In this document: positions 17,159-26,536 of the stretch, piece by piece | How positions within the stretch are numbered: the stretch's first letter is position 1 | Layout of the letters: the number at the start of each line of letters is the position of its first letter | NCBI GenBank assembly: GCA_019058365.1 | Contig: JAHPZE010000012.1 | Span: 13,451-77,450, forward strand | Length of the DNA: 64,000 nt | Reading direction: 5' to 3' | From: Promethearchaeota archaeon | GTDB taxonomy: Archaea; Asgardarchaeota; Lokiarchaeia; Sigyniarchaeales; SOKP01 | Position numbers and translations under genes: made by a program | Notes under the pieces: generated by a model | Databases searched by the model: none | Seen by the model: only the letters and a program-made list of their open reading frames with translations | What the model was told of the DNA's origin: nothing

Positions 17159-19588
17159 TTGAAGCTTGAGGATATTATAATTACGATTTCAGAAGGCGTT
17201 AAAGCCCCAGAATTTAAAGAACTTTTTTCTGAAACTAGATTATATACTTTTTTAGTAGGAGCAGGAATCTCGATGGATCCTCCATCCTGTGTTCCTTCTG
17301 CTAGAATGTTTGTGCGTGAATTGTTTAAATATTATGCTCCTGAAGAGGAAATTAAGAAGTTATTATCATTAGAGTCCTTAAGATATGAATTATTAGTTGA
17401 AAAAGTTCAGAATCTATTCGATAAGGAATTAAAGTTCTTGGATTATCTAGATAGAGTAAAAGAGCCGAATGCTATTCACATCTTCTTGGCAAATATGATA
17501 ATGAGATATAATTATGTAATTACGACAAATTTTGATTATTTTATCGAAATGGGGCTGAAGAAAAAACTCGAAGTGTTTCCAACCTTTCATGATTATCATA
17601 AAAAGGTTATGGTTATTATTACCAAAGAAGATTATCAGAACAAAGTATCTTTCCAGTTCCCAATCATTAAAATTCATGGATCTAAATGGGATGTGATAAA
17701 AGGACGATCAACTAAAGATTCTTTAATAACTACTATAAGTGCTCTTGGACGCGAAAGGGAAAAGGGTGAAACATTTGCAATCGAGCCATATAAAAAGCCA
17801 TTAATCAATGACGTTATGAATGGAAGAGACTTAGTTATTATGGGGTATTCAGGGAGCGATGATTTCGATATCAGCCCAATGTTGAAAGAATTGAGGAATA
17901 TGAAGAGAATAATCTGGATAGAGCATGATCACACCCTAGCTCCGGGAAAAGAAGAGATTTTTAAATATAAGTCAGTAAAAGATTTATCAGAATTAGAAAT
18001 ATCTGAATTATCTAAATTAGATAAATTGTTACTAGAACTTGCTTCAAATAAAAACATAGAAGTTTACAAAATTAGAGCGATGACTATTGAATTTGTAAAA
18101 GAGCAATTAGCACCAATATTTGATGAATCTTTTGAGCTACTGAGAAAAGATACACCAGAGACTTTAAGTTTTAGTGATTATATGCTAGAAAATCATTTAA
18201 AAGCATCAATTTCTTCAAAATATCGACTTGCTCATGAACTATTTTTTGAATTAGGAGATATAGATTCAGCAGAAAGAACTGCTCAAGTTGGTTTAAACTC
18301 ATCCAATGAAGAAAATAATGAAATTAATCAAAACTATTTTATAAATGCTTTGGGGATAATTGACGTCTCCAAAGGAGATTATGATAAAGCCTTGGAATAT
18401 TTCGAAAAATCTCTCAAATTTACTGAAAAATTAAATCAAACTGCTGAAAAAATAGCAGTACTTTTAAATATAGGAAATTTATATCATAAAAAGAGCGACC
18501 TTAAGAATGCATTTAAATATTCATTTGAAGCTGCTGCTTTGCTAAAAGAAACCACTCCAAATTTCATAAAATTTTCTGTTTTGAATAATTTAGGTATTTT
18601 ATATAGAGATAATGGGGATATTCCTAATGCTGTAAAAAATATTGAATCTGCACTTGAAATTGCTGAAAAAACAGGAGATTTATTTAGAAAGTCTTCATGC
18701 TTAAACAACCTTGCTGGAATGAAAATTTCTCAAGGTCTATTAAATCCCGCTTTAAATTATGCCTCTGGAGCTCTTAAAATTAATGAGCAATTAGGAGATT
18801 TAGACAGTATGTGCAATACACTAAATACTATTGGTAACATTTTTAAAACTGCAGGACAATATAGTCAAGCTATGCAATATTTAGAAAGAGCATATCAAAC
18901 AGCAATAAAAATTCAAAACTTGAACGCCAAAGCTCTTACATTAAATTCGATTGGTGTAATTTATTTTAATACGGGAAAGCTCGATTTAGCTTTCGAAAAA
19001 TATAACGAAAGTTTCAATATCAACAAAAATATCGGTGATTTGTCGGGGCAAGCTACTGGTTTAAATAATATTGGGATGTATTATCGTGCTAAAGGGGATT
19101 TCAATAAAGCTTTTGAATTATTTGACCAATCTATAACCCTCACTGAAAAAATTGGAGAAAAGACAAACTTAGGCCTTCGGTATGGAAATAGAGCTTCTAT
19201 TTACGAAATAAAACGAGAATTTGAAAAAGCATTGGCAGATTATAAGAAAGCATTAAGTATTGAACAATCTCTAAAAAATTTAGAAGGAATTGCCAATCAA
19301 CTTACTAATATTGGAGGAGTATTAGGGGATTTAGGAAGATATAACGAAACACTAGAAAATTATGAAAAATCGTTGAATATCATGGAAAATCTAGGTAATA
19401 AACCTGGTATTGCCAGAGCACTAAATAATCTAGGTATTATTTATTATAAATACAAGAAAGACTATGAGAGATCTATTGATTTTTTACAACGAGCACTTGA
19501 TATTTATAAAGAATTAAATATTCCTCAGATGATAATGGAGACGCAAAATAGTATAGATTTAATCAAAAACCAGGTTAATTTAAAGTGA
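17159..19588 (+). CDS. SIR2-like protein with long TPR array
   Basis: Residues 25-310 form a SIR2/NAD-binding domain: GAGIS (34-38), ITTNFDYFIE near 120, the catalytic-type HG in IKIHGS near 172, and GYSGSDDFDISP near 228. Residues of about 345-805 are ten or so tetratricopeptide repeats (for example ALGIIDVSKGDYDKALEYF, LNNIGMYYRAKGDFNKAF). The start is TTG with GAAGGT upstream; the first in-frame ATG falls inside the SIR2 motif and cannot be right. SIR2 domains in this architecture often act as NAD+ hydrolases in anti-phage or regulatory systems, with TPRs sensing a partner. No partner gene is adjacent. Confidence 0.9.
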   Translation: MKLEDIIITISEGVKAPEFKELFSETRLYTFLVGAGISMDPPSCVPSARMFVRELFKYYAPEEEIKKLLSLESLRYELLVEKVQNLFDKELKFLDYLDRVKEPNAIHIFLANMIMRYNYVITTNFDYFIEMGLKKKLEVFPTFHDYHKKVMVIITKEDYQNKVSFQFPIIKIHGSKWDVIKGRSTKDSLITTISALGREREKGETFAIEPYKKPLINDVMNGRDLVIMGYSGSDDFDISPMLKELRNMKRIIWIEHDHTLAPGKEEIFKYKSVKDLSELEISELSKLDKLLLELASNKNIEVYKIRAMTIEFVKEQLAPIFDESFELLRKDTPETLSFSDYMLENHLKASISSKYRLAHELFFELGDIDSAERTAQVGLNSSNEENNEINQNYFINALGIIDVSKGDYDKALEYFEKSLKFTEKLNQTAEKIAVLLNIGNLYHKKSDLKNAFKYSFEAAALLKETTPNFIKFSVLNNLGILYRDNGDIPNAVKNIESALEIAEKTGDLFRKSSCLNNLAGMKISQGLLNPALNYASGALKINEQLGDLDSMCNTLNTIGNIFKTAGQYSQAMQYLERAYQTAIKIQNLNAKALTLNSIGVIYFNTGKLDLAFEKYNESFNINKNIGDLSGQATGLNNIGMYYRAKGDFNKAFELFDQSITLTEKIGEKTNLGLRYGNRASIYEIKREFEKALADYKKALSIEQSLKNLEGIANQLTNIGGVLGDLGRYNETLENYEKSLNIMENLGNKPGIARALNNLGIIYYKYKKDYERSIDFLQRALDIYKELNIPQMIMETQNSIDLIKNQVNLK

Positions 19589-19638
19589 AAAATGGAAGAA
19601 ATTGAGACTTAAACTATAATATTTAAATAAAAGTAGAA

Positions 19639-19812
19639 TTAAACAATTTTATAGTCATCATCTTCCTCAGGTATTTTCCCTTTTTGTGGATAAATACGAT
19701 GACGATATTTCTCTTCTTTCGTTAAAATAACTCCGTATTCCTTTACTTCAGAATCCTTTCCTTTAGATTTCTTATTCCTATTTATTTTCTTTTCATTTCT
19801 TTGCTTTTTCAT
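19639..19812 (-). CDS. 57-residue Lys-rich small protein
   Basis: A short frame starting at an ATG with AGGA six bases upstream. It has a strongly basic N-terminal half (MKKQRNEKKINRNKKSKGKD), a middle EYGVILTKEEKYRHRIYP and an acidic end, PEEDDDYKIV. Charge segregation and a good SD support a real gene. The basic half could bind nucleic acid. No family is recognised. It is in the same direction as, and downstream of, the AbrB-like small gene. Confidence 0.55.
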   Translation of the reverse strand: MKKQRNEKKINRNKKSKGKDSEVKEYGVILTKEEKYRHRIYPQKGKIPEEDDDYKIV

Positions 19813-20008
19813 ATTATTTCCTACAAATATTTATCCGTTTTAAAATTGGTTAAAGAATATATTTAATTTTTCTATATACTTATTAGTACGGCAATTATAA
19901 AAAGAATTTCAAATATTATATCTGTGAAATCATAACCCAAAAGTTAATAAAAAGGATAAAAAGAATAAAAAGGAAAGTGGAATTCTCTTATAGAGAAGAT
20001 TTTTAATT

Positions 20009-20179
20009 TTATTTTTCTATTTGTTTTTCTGGAACTTCTTCAAAATGGATGTTATATGTTTTTTCAGGATCAATTACCTTATATTGAATGAGTTTTCTTG
20101 GAATGATGATCACATAGTCAGGTCCCATTGAGGCTAATTTTTTATTTTCTAAAGTAAATATCTTCTTCTCATTTTCCAT
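20009..20179 (-). CDS. AbrB/SpoVT-like small DNA-binding protein
   Basis: 56 residues. The core KLASMGPDYVIIIPRKLI followed by QYKVIDPEKTYNIHFEEV has the swapped-hairpin AbrB pattern: a strand with hydroxyl or Gly, the 'IPRKL' turn, a short helix, then a 'DPEKTY' hairpin. Such proteins bind DNA as dimers and often autoregulate or serve as antitoxins. The start is an ATG; the SD is weak. The region upstream holds repeated CTATAG-type sites. No toxin partner is adjacent. Confidence 0.6.
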   Translation of the reverse strand: MENEKKIFTLENKKLASMGPDYVIIIPRKLIQYKVIDPEKTYNIHFEEVPEKQIEK

Positions 20180-20256
20180 AATCTAGACCATAAAGAATAA
20201 TTTTAATTATTTTTCCTTATTTTTTATAGACATTCTAAATTTAGAGGCGTAATACG

Positions 20257-20325
20257 TTTCTATAGAATTTCCTATAGATCCCCTAACTATTAACATACTC
20301 AAAATCTATATTAAATACTATAGAA
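20257..20325. promoter_or_regulatory. Cluster of three CTATAGA sites
   Basis: CTATAGAA (20260-20267), CTATAGA (20272-20278) and CTATAGAA (20318-20325) lie 80-145 bases upstream of the AbrB-like gene start. The core CTATAG is palindromic. These could be operator sites for the small DNA-binding protein. In AT-rich DNA some repetition is expected, so this is tentative. Confidence 0.3.
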
Positions 20326-20456
20326 ATTAAGGTTATATTAAAATAATTATTAAAAAACTTTAAATTTAATTTCTCAGTATGATTTGAAAGCCCTTAAAAG
20401 AAGATTATATATCTGATAATAAATAGAACCTTATTAAAAAATAGCAATCACACTTT

Positions 20457-21365
20457 TTATAGGTAATCTTCTAGATTTATTCCATATTTCTGGAACAAAT
20501 CTTTATTTGCATTGAAATTCTGTTCAGTATAATTAATTAAGAATTGCTCAAATTTTTGTGGATCAGTGCCTTTCATCGCATAAGGCATAAGAACAGCCCT
20601 CATGTCATATATATATAACTGATTATTCTTAATGCCCTTTATATATTTTTTAACAGCTCTATTAGGAAGCATAGCCTTACTTTCCATAACTTGTAGCATG
20701 GAATTATAAATTTCCCGGAGTTTTTCTTCTCCTACTTCCTCCATAAGTTTCTTAGAGTATTTTATTTTGGCTGATGAAAAAATACGGGTTCTAATATATG
20801 ATGGGACTATAACAGAGACATTAATCCCATGACGATGAAGGCGTCCAAAAAGTGCTTCCGAGATCCCTACTACAGCAAACTTTGAAGCAATATAGGGTAA
20901 AGGTTCTATTGAGCCAAAGACACCTGCTCCTGAAGACACATTTACAATGTGTCCCGACTTATTTTCAAGCATATGAGGTAAAAATACCTTGATTGAATGA
21001 ATTACACTCCATAAATTGATATCAAGAACTTCTTTCCAAACTTCTGGTTCCAAGTCTACAGCATTCCCTCCGATTGCAATTCCCGCATTATTTATTAAAA
21101 GATCGAGTTTACCTAATTTGCTATGAAAATTTTCTGCGGCACTTTTAAAATCTTCATACCTAGAAACGTCACATTTATCAGTGTACACATTTCCTCCCAA
21201 AACTTCAATTTCTTTTTTAACATTCTCTAAATTCTCTTTATCTATGTCTGTAATAAAAAGGTTCATACCCTCTTTAGCAAGTGCTTTTGAAAAAGCACAA
21301 CCTATCCCTTTAGCAGCTCCAGTTATAAAACAATTTTTTCCTTCTAAATCTTTCGTAAATTTCAA
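20457..21365 (-). CDS. Short-chain dehydrogenase/reductase
   Basis: 302 residues, a classical SDR. It has the NAD(P)-binding TGAAKGIG, the D-V near the adenine pocket (CDVSRYED), NNAG, the catalytic Ser in NVSSGAG, and the Y-x-x-x-K in YIASK. The roughly 60-residue C-terminal extension is longer than minimal SDRs and suits lipid or fatty-alcohol type substrates, but the substrate cannot be read. The start is TTG (no ATG precedes the nucleotide-binding motif), preceded by AAAGAG. Confidence 0.9.
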   Translation of the reverse strand: MKFTKDLEGKNCFITGAAKGIGCAFSKALAKEGMNLFITDIDKENLENVKKEIEVLGGNVYTDKCDVSRYEDFKSAAENFHSKLGKLDLLINNAGIAIGGNAVDLEPEVWKEVLDINLWSVIHSIKVFLPHMLENKSGHIVNVSSGAGVFGSIEPLPYIASKFAVVGISEALFGRLHRHGINVSVIVPSYIRTRIFSSAKIKYSKKLMEEVGEEKLREIYNSMLQVMESKAMLPNRAVKKYIKGIKNNQLYIYDMRAVLMPYAMKGTDPQKFEQFLINYTEQNFNANKDLFQKYGINLEDYL

Positions 21366-21896
21366 CTCTTTTTCTAAAACTAGTTTTTAATGTTAGATAA
21401 TAAGATCCAATTTATTTAACATTTTTCTTGTTTCCTCCTCGAAATTATTCCAGATACCGAATCCAATAATTGTGAAACCTAATTTATTTTTTTTAATTTG
21501 CTTTATAGGGGTAGATGTGAAATAACCAGATTTCTCATGTTACTGGTATTTTGTTAGTTATTAATGAGTGAATGGTGTAAGGGTGAATCATTATTTTATT
21601 AAGAAGGTGAAATATATTAGAAATTTAACTATGCTTTTAATATATATCTTTTAATCTTTATTATCATTAGGATATCCATCCTATTTAATAAAAAGTGCAT
21701 TAAGATTAACATCAGATATAAATTTTGGTTTAATGGTAAAAAGCCTAAACTTTTTTACTTATAAATGTAATAAAATAAAAAGTAAAAATATTGGTTGACT
21801 TAACTAGGCATCTATTTCAATAAACCTAATATAGAAGGGTTTATTATTTAGTAACTTGGTTTTTATTTATTATAAGAATAGAGAAAGCGATATAAT
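21366..21896. other. Intergenic region with a possible gene tail
   Basis: About 530 bp. On the minus strand, 21393-21539 is an open frame without a start that reads like a protein C-terminus (KLGFTIIGFGIWNNFEEETR then KMLNKLDLII, TAA), ending 28 bases before the SDR start. It may be the remains of a gene once co-transcribed with the SDR. The rest is AT-rich with no recognised element. Confidence 0.3.
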
Positions 21897-22820
21897 ATGA
21901 AACAGAAGAGAGACAAAGTGAACTGTCCGGTTTGCAGTTTTAAATTTATTCCAGAATCTTTTCATTATGAAAAAACACATTTTGATCAAATAGAATCCCA
22001 GGGTGTGCTTATAGAATTTCCAAATGGAAAGCATCAGCTTGAGCTTAAGCCATTCACTACAATCCGAGGTTCATATGTAACATATTGCCCTGAATGTGGA
22101 TATCTGATAAGATTTGTTGCGGAAATAGCTAGAAAAGAAGTAGTAGAAGATCCCTCTCTAATAAAAAAACTGGGGGGAATTAAGGAATTTGGGAAGACAT
22201 ATAAATATCAATTTGCTTTAAGTGAGAAGCCCTATATGGATTATTCAGATTATTTTATCGAAAAAGTAGATGATATCAAACTAAACATTAAGAAAGCTTT
22301 AGATGATGTCAATTTTGACCATTGGGGAAGTTTCTATAATAAATGGAAAGAGGATAAATCAATTGATTCTTTTAAATTCTTAATACACTTTTACACAACT
22401 TTAATTGATTATTTAGACTCCCAAGTTGAGGAGCATAATAATAAATCAGTGGCACAAAAAATTGAGGAATTACAATTACCCCAAAACCTTGAAATATTAA
22501 CAAAAAAAGTAGGATATTTAAGAAATAAAATAGCTCATGAAGTATATGAACTAACTGAAGAGGAAGAACAGTTGGTGGAAAGTACATTCACTCAATTCAT
22601 GAGACATTTAATAATAAAGCAATTAACTCCTTTAAATTTAAATAAAATTAGGATTGAACCTGAACACGAGTTTATTGATATTAATAAAGTGAACTATGAA
22701 ATCCAGGATTTTTTATATATATATTTAGAGAATTTATTACATATCAAAGAGTTTTATTCCGTATTCTTAGGACCCTTATTAGAAGATCTTGGAGTTAGTA
22801 ATCCTGATTATAATCCTTAA
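21897..22820 (+). CDS. Zinc-ribbon protein with HEPN-like C-terminal motif
   Basis: 307 residues. CPVC (residues 10-13) and CPECG (about 66-70) form a split zinc ribbon around a beta insert. A helical domain follows, in which YLRNKIAHE near residue 206 gives an R-x4-H motif in the usual setting of HEPN ribonuclease families (RN.iAH). The combination suggests a nucleic-acid-binding or defence-type protein, but no partner gene is adjacent. Domain placement is by motif only. Confidence 0.6.
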   Translation: MKQKRDKVNCPVCSFKFIPESFHYEKTHFDQIESQGVLIEFPNGKHQLELKPFTTIRGSYVTYCPECGYLIRFVAEIARKEVVEDPSLIKKLGGIKEFGKTYKYQFALSEKPYMDYSDYFIEKVDDIKLNIKKALDDVNFDHWGSFYNKWKEDKSIDSFKFLIHFYTTLIDYLDSQVEEHNNKSVAQKIEELQLPQNLEILTKKVGYLRNKIAHEVYELTEEEEQLVESTFTQFMRHLIIKQLTPLNLNKIRIEPEHEFIDINKVNYEIQDFLYIYLENLLHIKEFYSVFLGPLLEDLGVSNPDYNP

Positions 22821-22990
22821 AATCTTTCTTTCTATTTTTTAAGGGTATTATTTATTATAGAAAAAAAGAGAGATTAAAATATCGCTTAAGATCTTTCTAT
22901 CTAACGTTTGGGTAGACACTAAATACAGTGAAGGCTATAAATTCTTCTACTTAAAAAATAAAAAGAAATTTTTAATTTGGTTTTGTTTTT

Positions 22991-23167
22991 TTATTGGTTA
23001 GAATACCAGACTAACACAATTCCGAAAAGAGAAAGAAAGATCGACAAATATATAATAAATGAAAATATCTGTGAATTGTTTATAAGAGTCATTATAGGTG
23101 ATTGGATTGCAAGGTAAATAAGAAGAATTCCTAAAATTTGACTAGTATTTAGGTTATTATTTTTCAT
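22991..23167 (-). CDS. 58-residue two-helix membrane protein
   Basis: A short frame from an ATG preceded by GTGAAA. It encodes a polar N-terminus (MKNNNLNTSQ) and two hydrophobic helices separated by a short loop around LINNSQ, and ends VWYSNQ. Composition is typical of small archaeal membrane proteins. No family is recognised. It lies between two plus-strand genes and is transcribed alone. Confidence 0.45.
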   Translation of the reverse strand: MKNNNLNTSQILGILLIYLAIQSPIMTLINNSQIFSFIIYLSIFLSLFGIVLVWYSNQ

Positions 23168-23487
23168 AATTTTTTCACTTTTTGTATTTTAATACCTAAT
23201 ATGTCATTGTTATGAAATATTCTCTTTATTATAAAAAATATTAAAATTTGTGTAATGTAAAGCGGATTTTTTTTATTAATAAGATAATTACTAAAAGATG
23301 ATACTTCAAAATTATAGTGATATTCTTTGAAATGTAAAACTATAATTTTTTAGAGTTCCAAAATGGTTAAGGAAATAAAAGCTAAGTTAAAATACTAATA
23401 AAAAATAAAGAATTATTTAAACAATAAAGTGTTAATATTTTATTATTCAACTTTAATAGTTAGAATTGGGTAAATGTGGATGAAATA
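23168..23487. other. Intergenic region upstream of hydrolase
   Basis: About 320 AT-rich bases between divergent genes. Apart from the inverted repeat listed next, no coding or regulatory signal stands out. Confidence 0.4.
23308..23349. repeat. Perfect 11-bp inverted repeat
   Basis: AAAATTATAGT (23308-23318) and ACTATAATTTT (23339-23349) can form an 11-bp stem with a 20-base loop. It lies between the divergent small membrane gene and the hydrolase gene, so it could be an operator or an RNA hairpin. Low GC limits its stability. Confidence 0.4.
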
Positions 23488-24333
23488 ATGACTAAAGTAA
23501 AACTTAATGATACTGAATTATATTACGACGAATTTGGGTCAGGATTTCCATTTTTAGTCATGCATGGGGGCTTAGGAATTGATCATACTTATCTTCATCC
23601 CACGCTTGATCCTTTAGGAGATATATTCAAATTAATTTTTTATGATTATAGAGGACATGGACGTTCAGGTAGACCACCAATCAATACCATTACATTTGAA
23701 CAACTTGCCGACGATGCTAATGAATTACGTGAGATATTAGGATATGATAAATTGGGAGTTATCGGCCATTCTGCTGGCGGATACGTTGCTTTAAACTACG
23801 CAATACGTCATCCAAAACATATAAGTCATCTGATACTTATAGATACAGCTCCTGCCTTTGATTATATGGAGGAGATAATGGCGATTGTACAAAATAAAAA
23901 ATCAACACCAGAACTTATAGCAACTTTAAATGCTCCAGTAGATCCTACTATAGATGGATTTAGAAATCAATTTAAAATGTTACAACCGTTGTATTTCTAC
24001 AGATTTACTCCTGAAGTAGAAGAGATGGCATGTAAAGTGATAGATAAAATGATATTAAATCCTGAATTGGCAGCGCTTAATGAGATTTTGATGCTAAAAT
24101 ATAATGTATCCTCACAGCTTACTAAAATTGAAGTACCAACACTTATTTTAGTAGGAAAAGACGATTTTGTGTGTCCACCTTCACAATCTCAACGTATGCA
24201 TGATAGTATTCCCAATTCTGAACTCCATATATTTGAGAAATGTGGTCATTATCCTTTTTATGAGACGCCAGATGAATTTTTCAGAGTTTTACATAATTGG
24301 TTTAAAAAAGTACATCTTGAATTAGAAGTCTAG
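23488..24333 (+). CDS. Alpha/beta hydrolase
   Basis: About 281 residues with the standard fold: HGGLGID (oxyanion region), YDYRGHGRSG, nucleophile elbow GHSAGG, catalytic Asp in VGKDDFVCPP and His in CGHYPF. It resembles proline iminopeptidases and related esterases, but the substrate cannot be assigned. I prefer the ATG at 23488 (GGATGAA just upstream) to an in-frame GTG four codons earlier. Confidence 0.9.
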   Translation: MTKVKLNDTELYYDEFGSGFPFLVMHGGLGIDHTYLHPTLDPLGDIFKLIFYDYRGHGRSGRPPINTITFEQLADDANELREILGYDKLGVIGHSAGGYVALNYAIRHPKHISHLILIDTAPAFDYMEEIMAIVQNKKSTPELIATLNAPVDPTIDGFRNQFKMLQPLYFYRFTPEVEEMACKVIDKMILNPELAALNEILMLKYNVSSQLTKIEVPTLILVGKDDFVCPPSQSQRMHDSIPNSELHIFEKCGHYPFYETPDEFFRVLHNWFKKVHLELEV

Positions 24334-24440
24334 TAATAGATTTAGTAAAAATATATAAACTTTTTATTCTGAATTTAGATATTTCGAAAATAGAAAGTAA
24401 AATTAGAGATATTTTTTACTAATATTATGTTTATAAGGGT

Positions 24441-25073
24441 ATGAGCATCGCAAAAGAGTTATTGTATCCCGCTCCCTTCTATAACTTTTTATCCTATCTT
24501 TCTGAATCTGAAGTTAAGGGACAAATTCTCGATTGTGGTTCAGGTGGACCCTTTCCCAAACAAGCACTTTTTGTACAATTAGGGTTTGATATAATTGGTA
24601 TTGAATATTCGGAAGATCGATTAGAAATGGCACAAGATTATGCAAAACAACACAAATTAGAATTATGTATGCAAATAGGTGATATACGAACAATACCATT
24701 TAACTCCAATTATTTTGGACATGTTTACTCTTGGAATACAATATTTCATATGAATAAAAAAGATATTAAAAAAGTTATATGTGAAATGATTCGAGTATTA
24801 AAACCAGAAGGTCTTTGTTTCGTTAATTTCCTTTCTGTGGATTCAGAGTATTATGGTAAAGGTGTAGAAGAACACTCTGGTGAATTTATACAAATTGAAG
24901 GGGATGAGAAAGTTATGCATACTTTTTTTACTGATGACGAATCTGATGGATTTTTTGAAAATCTAAATATCGAAATCTTATTCAAAGAAAAAAGAATCTT
25001 ACACAAGAAACTTGAAGATCGAGTAATGAAAGATAGTTATATTGATTATATTGTTCAAAAGAAAAAAATTTGA
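24441..25073 (+). CDS. Class I SAM-dependent methyltransferase
   Basis: 210 residues with the methyltransferase-11 pattern: motif I ILDCGSGG, an acidic residue after strand 2 (IIGIEYSEDRLEMA), GDIRTIPF, and a motif IV/post region ending VLKPEGLCFVNF. It probably methylates a small molecule. It follows the hydrolase gene by 107 bp in the same direction. Confidence 0.88.
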   Translation: MSIAKELLYPAPFYNFLSYLSESEVKGQILDCGSGGPFPKQALFVQLGFDIIGIEYSEDRLEMAQDYAKQHKLELCMQIGDIRTIPFNSNYFGHVYSWNTIFHMNKKDIKKVICEMIRVLKPEGLCFVNFLSVDSEYYGKGVEEHSGEFIQIEGDEKVMHTFFTDDESDGFFENLNIEILFKEKRILHKKLEDRVMKDSYIDYIVQKKKI

Positions 25074-25196
25074 AAAGTATAGAATCTTTATTATAATGAA
25101 GTATTTTATCTTATGTTGTGGATGTTATAAACCCATTAATAAATATCAATTTTAATCAAATAATACTAATATAATATTGTCTATGAGGAGGTAAAT

Positions 25197-25475
25197 ATGA
25201 TATTAAAAGAGGAAAAAATATCAAACTCGAAAAAAGCGATGTATGTAATATTTTTTATTGTATGTGCTTTATTAAGCATCCTGACTACATCAGCTATTCA
25301 TTTTAAAATTTTAACAGTAATTCAACCAGGGTATCTATATAACGTTTACCTTTTAAATTTCCTTTGGATGGACATTCTAATAGGGTTTGGAATAGGTTCT
25401 GCTTTATTTGTTGCTATTCGTGTAGTTATTAATTATTATTTCAACATAAAAGAAGGACCAAATTCAATTCAATAA
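25197..25475 (+). CDS. Small two-helix membrane protein
   Basis: 92 residues with hydrophobic helices at about 15-35 and 58-80. A near-perfect SD (GAGGAGGT) lies five bases before the ATG, so it is well translated. No family is recognised. The gene ends 15 bp from the stop of the convergent phosphotransferase gene. Confidence 0.7.
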   Translation: MILKEEKISNSKKAMYVIFFIVCALLSILTTSAIHFKILTVIQPGYLYNVYLLNFLWMDILIGFGIGSALFVAIRVVINYYFNIKEGPNSIQ

Positions 25476-25489
25476 ATATCAAATACTTA

Positions 25490-26434
25490 TTATAGTGGAA
25501 ATTTACTCATCGCGATTTTAAGTTTTTGAAAACCCGCTTCTATCATATTAGGAAGGTTATTTTCAACACCAAATTCAATATATCCCAAGCTAGATCGCCC
25601 ATATAAGAATTTCATTCGCTTTTTAAAATTAGTTTCTAATAAGCCTTTATAATTGGATAAAAGCTCATTTAAAAAAAGATCTCCCTCTTCATAGAAAAGA
25701 AAATCTGCTGCAGGGTCATAGATTCTTGATTCTTCAAAATCAACTATTCCAGTAATTTCAAAAGTTTTATCATCAACTAAGATATTACTAATGTCAAAAT
25801 CTCCGTGAATTATTGTATATTTGAATTTAAAATTTTTTTTTTCATTTAGGAAAGAATTAAATAAATTTGTTATCCATCTTTTTTGAGTCGAATTCATAGA
25901 TTTAAAGATAGTCATCTGGATTTTCTCAAAATATTTTTCCCAATTCTCTCGATAGATTTCACATAAGAATGGAGTTTCAACTATCCCTTTACTTATCGCG
26001 TCTTTAAACAGCTCATCTGAGTGAAGTTCGGAGAGAAATTTACTAACTTCTTTGGCAATTTTGATTTTTTCATTATTTGAAGTTGAATAATAACACTTGG
26101 ATAATGGAATTCCCTCAATTTTTTTATATCCCATAAGAGGGCAATCTGGATCTATCGAGAGATAGATTGGTTGAGGGATAACTACAGAAACATACTTTTG
26201 GATATGATGAAGCATTTTAAGTTCATTTTGAATCAGTTTAACACCCATATGGTTCCGGAAAACCTTATCAGGGATACGGAATATAAACTGGTTTTTTACT
26301 TCAAATACATTATATGTTCCATGATAAAAGAATCTGATATCGGGTTCCTCTATATCTGGGAAAAATCCATAAATACCATCAATTACTTCTGTTAAAGATA
26401 TGTCCGCAGCTCGTTTTTCTTCGAATAAGGTCAT
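25490..26434 (-). CDS. Aminoglycoside-phosphotransferase-like kinase
   Basis: 314 residues with the APH/choline-kinase fold: YNVFEVKNQFIFRIP for the ATP-binding Lys/Arg region, the catalytic loop IIHGDFDISNILV (H-G-D-x-x-x-x-N) and the metal motif IVDFEES. Such enzymes phosphorylate small hydroxyl or amino compounds; the natural substrate in archaea is usually unknown. Not evidence of antibiotic resistance by itself. It is transcribed alone. Confidence 0.88.
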   Translation of the reverse strand: MTLFEEKRAADISLTEVIDGIYGFFPDIEEPDIRFFYHGTYNVFEVKNQFIFRIPDKVFRNHMGVKLIQNELKMLHHIQKYVSVVIPQPIYLSIDPDCPLMGYKKIEGIPLSKCYYSTSNNEKIKIAKEVSKFLSELHSDELFKDAISKGIVETPFLCEIYRENWEKYFEKIQMTIFKSMNSTQKRWITNLFNSFLNEKKNFKFKYTIIHGDFDISNILVDDKTFEITGIVDFEESRIYDPAADFLFYEEGDLFLNELLSNYKGLLETNFKKRMKFLYGRSSLGYIEFGVENNLPNMIEAGFQKLKIAMSKFPL

Positions 26435-26536
26435 TGTTAATAATGAATTATCATTCTTCTCATTTAAAAAATATTGGTTTGAAACCTTAGAATAAAGATC
26501 AAATCTTTTTTATTTAGGAGTGTTTTATCTTAAGTT

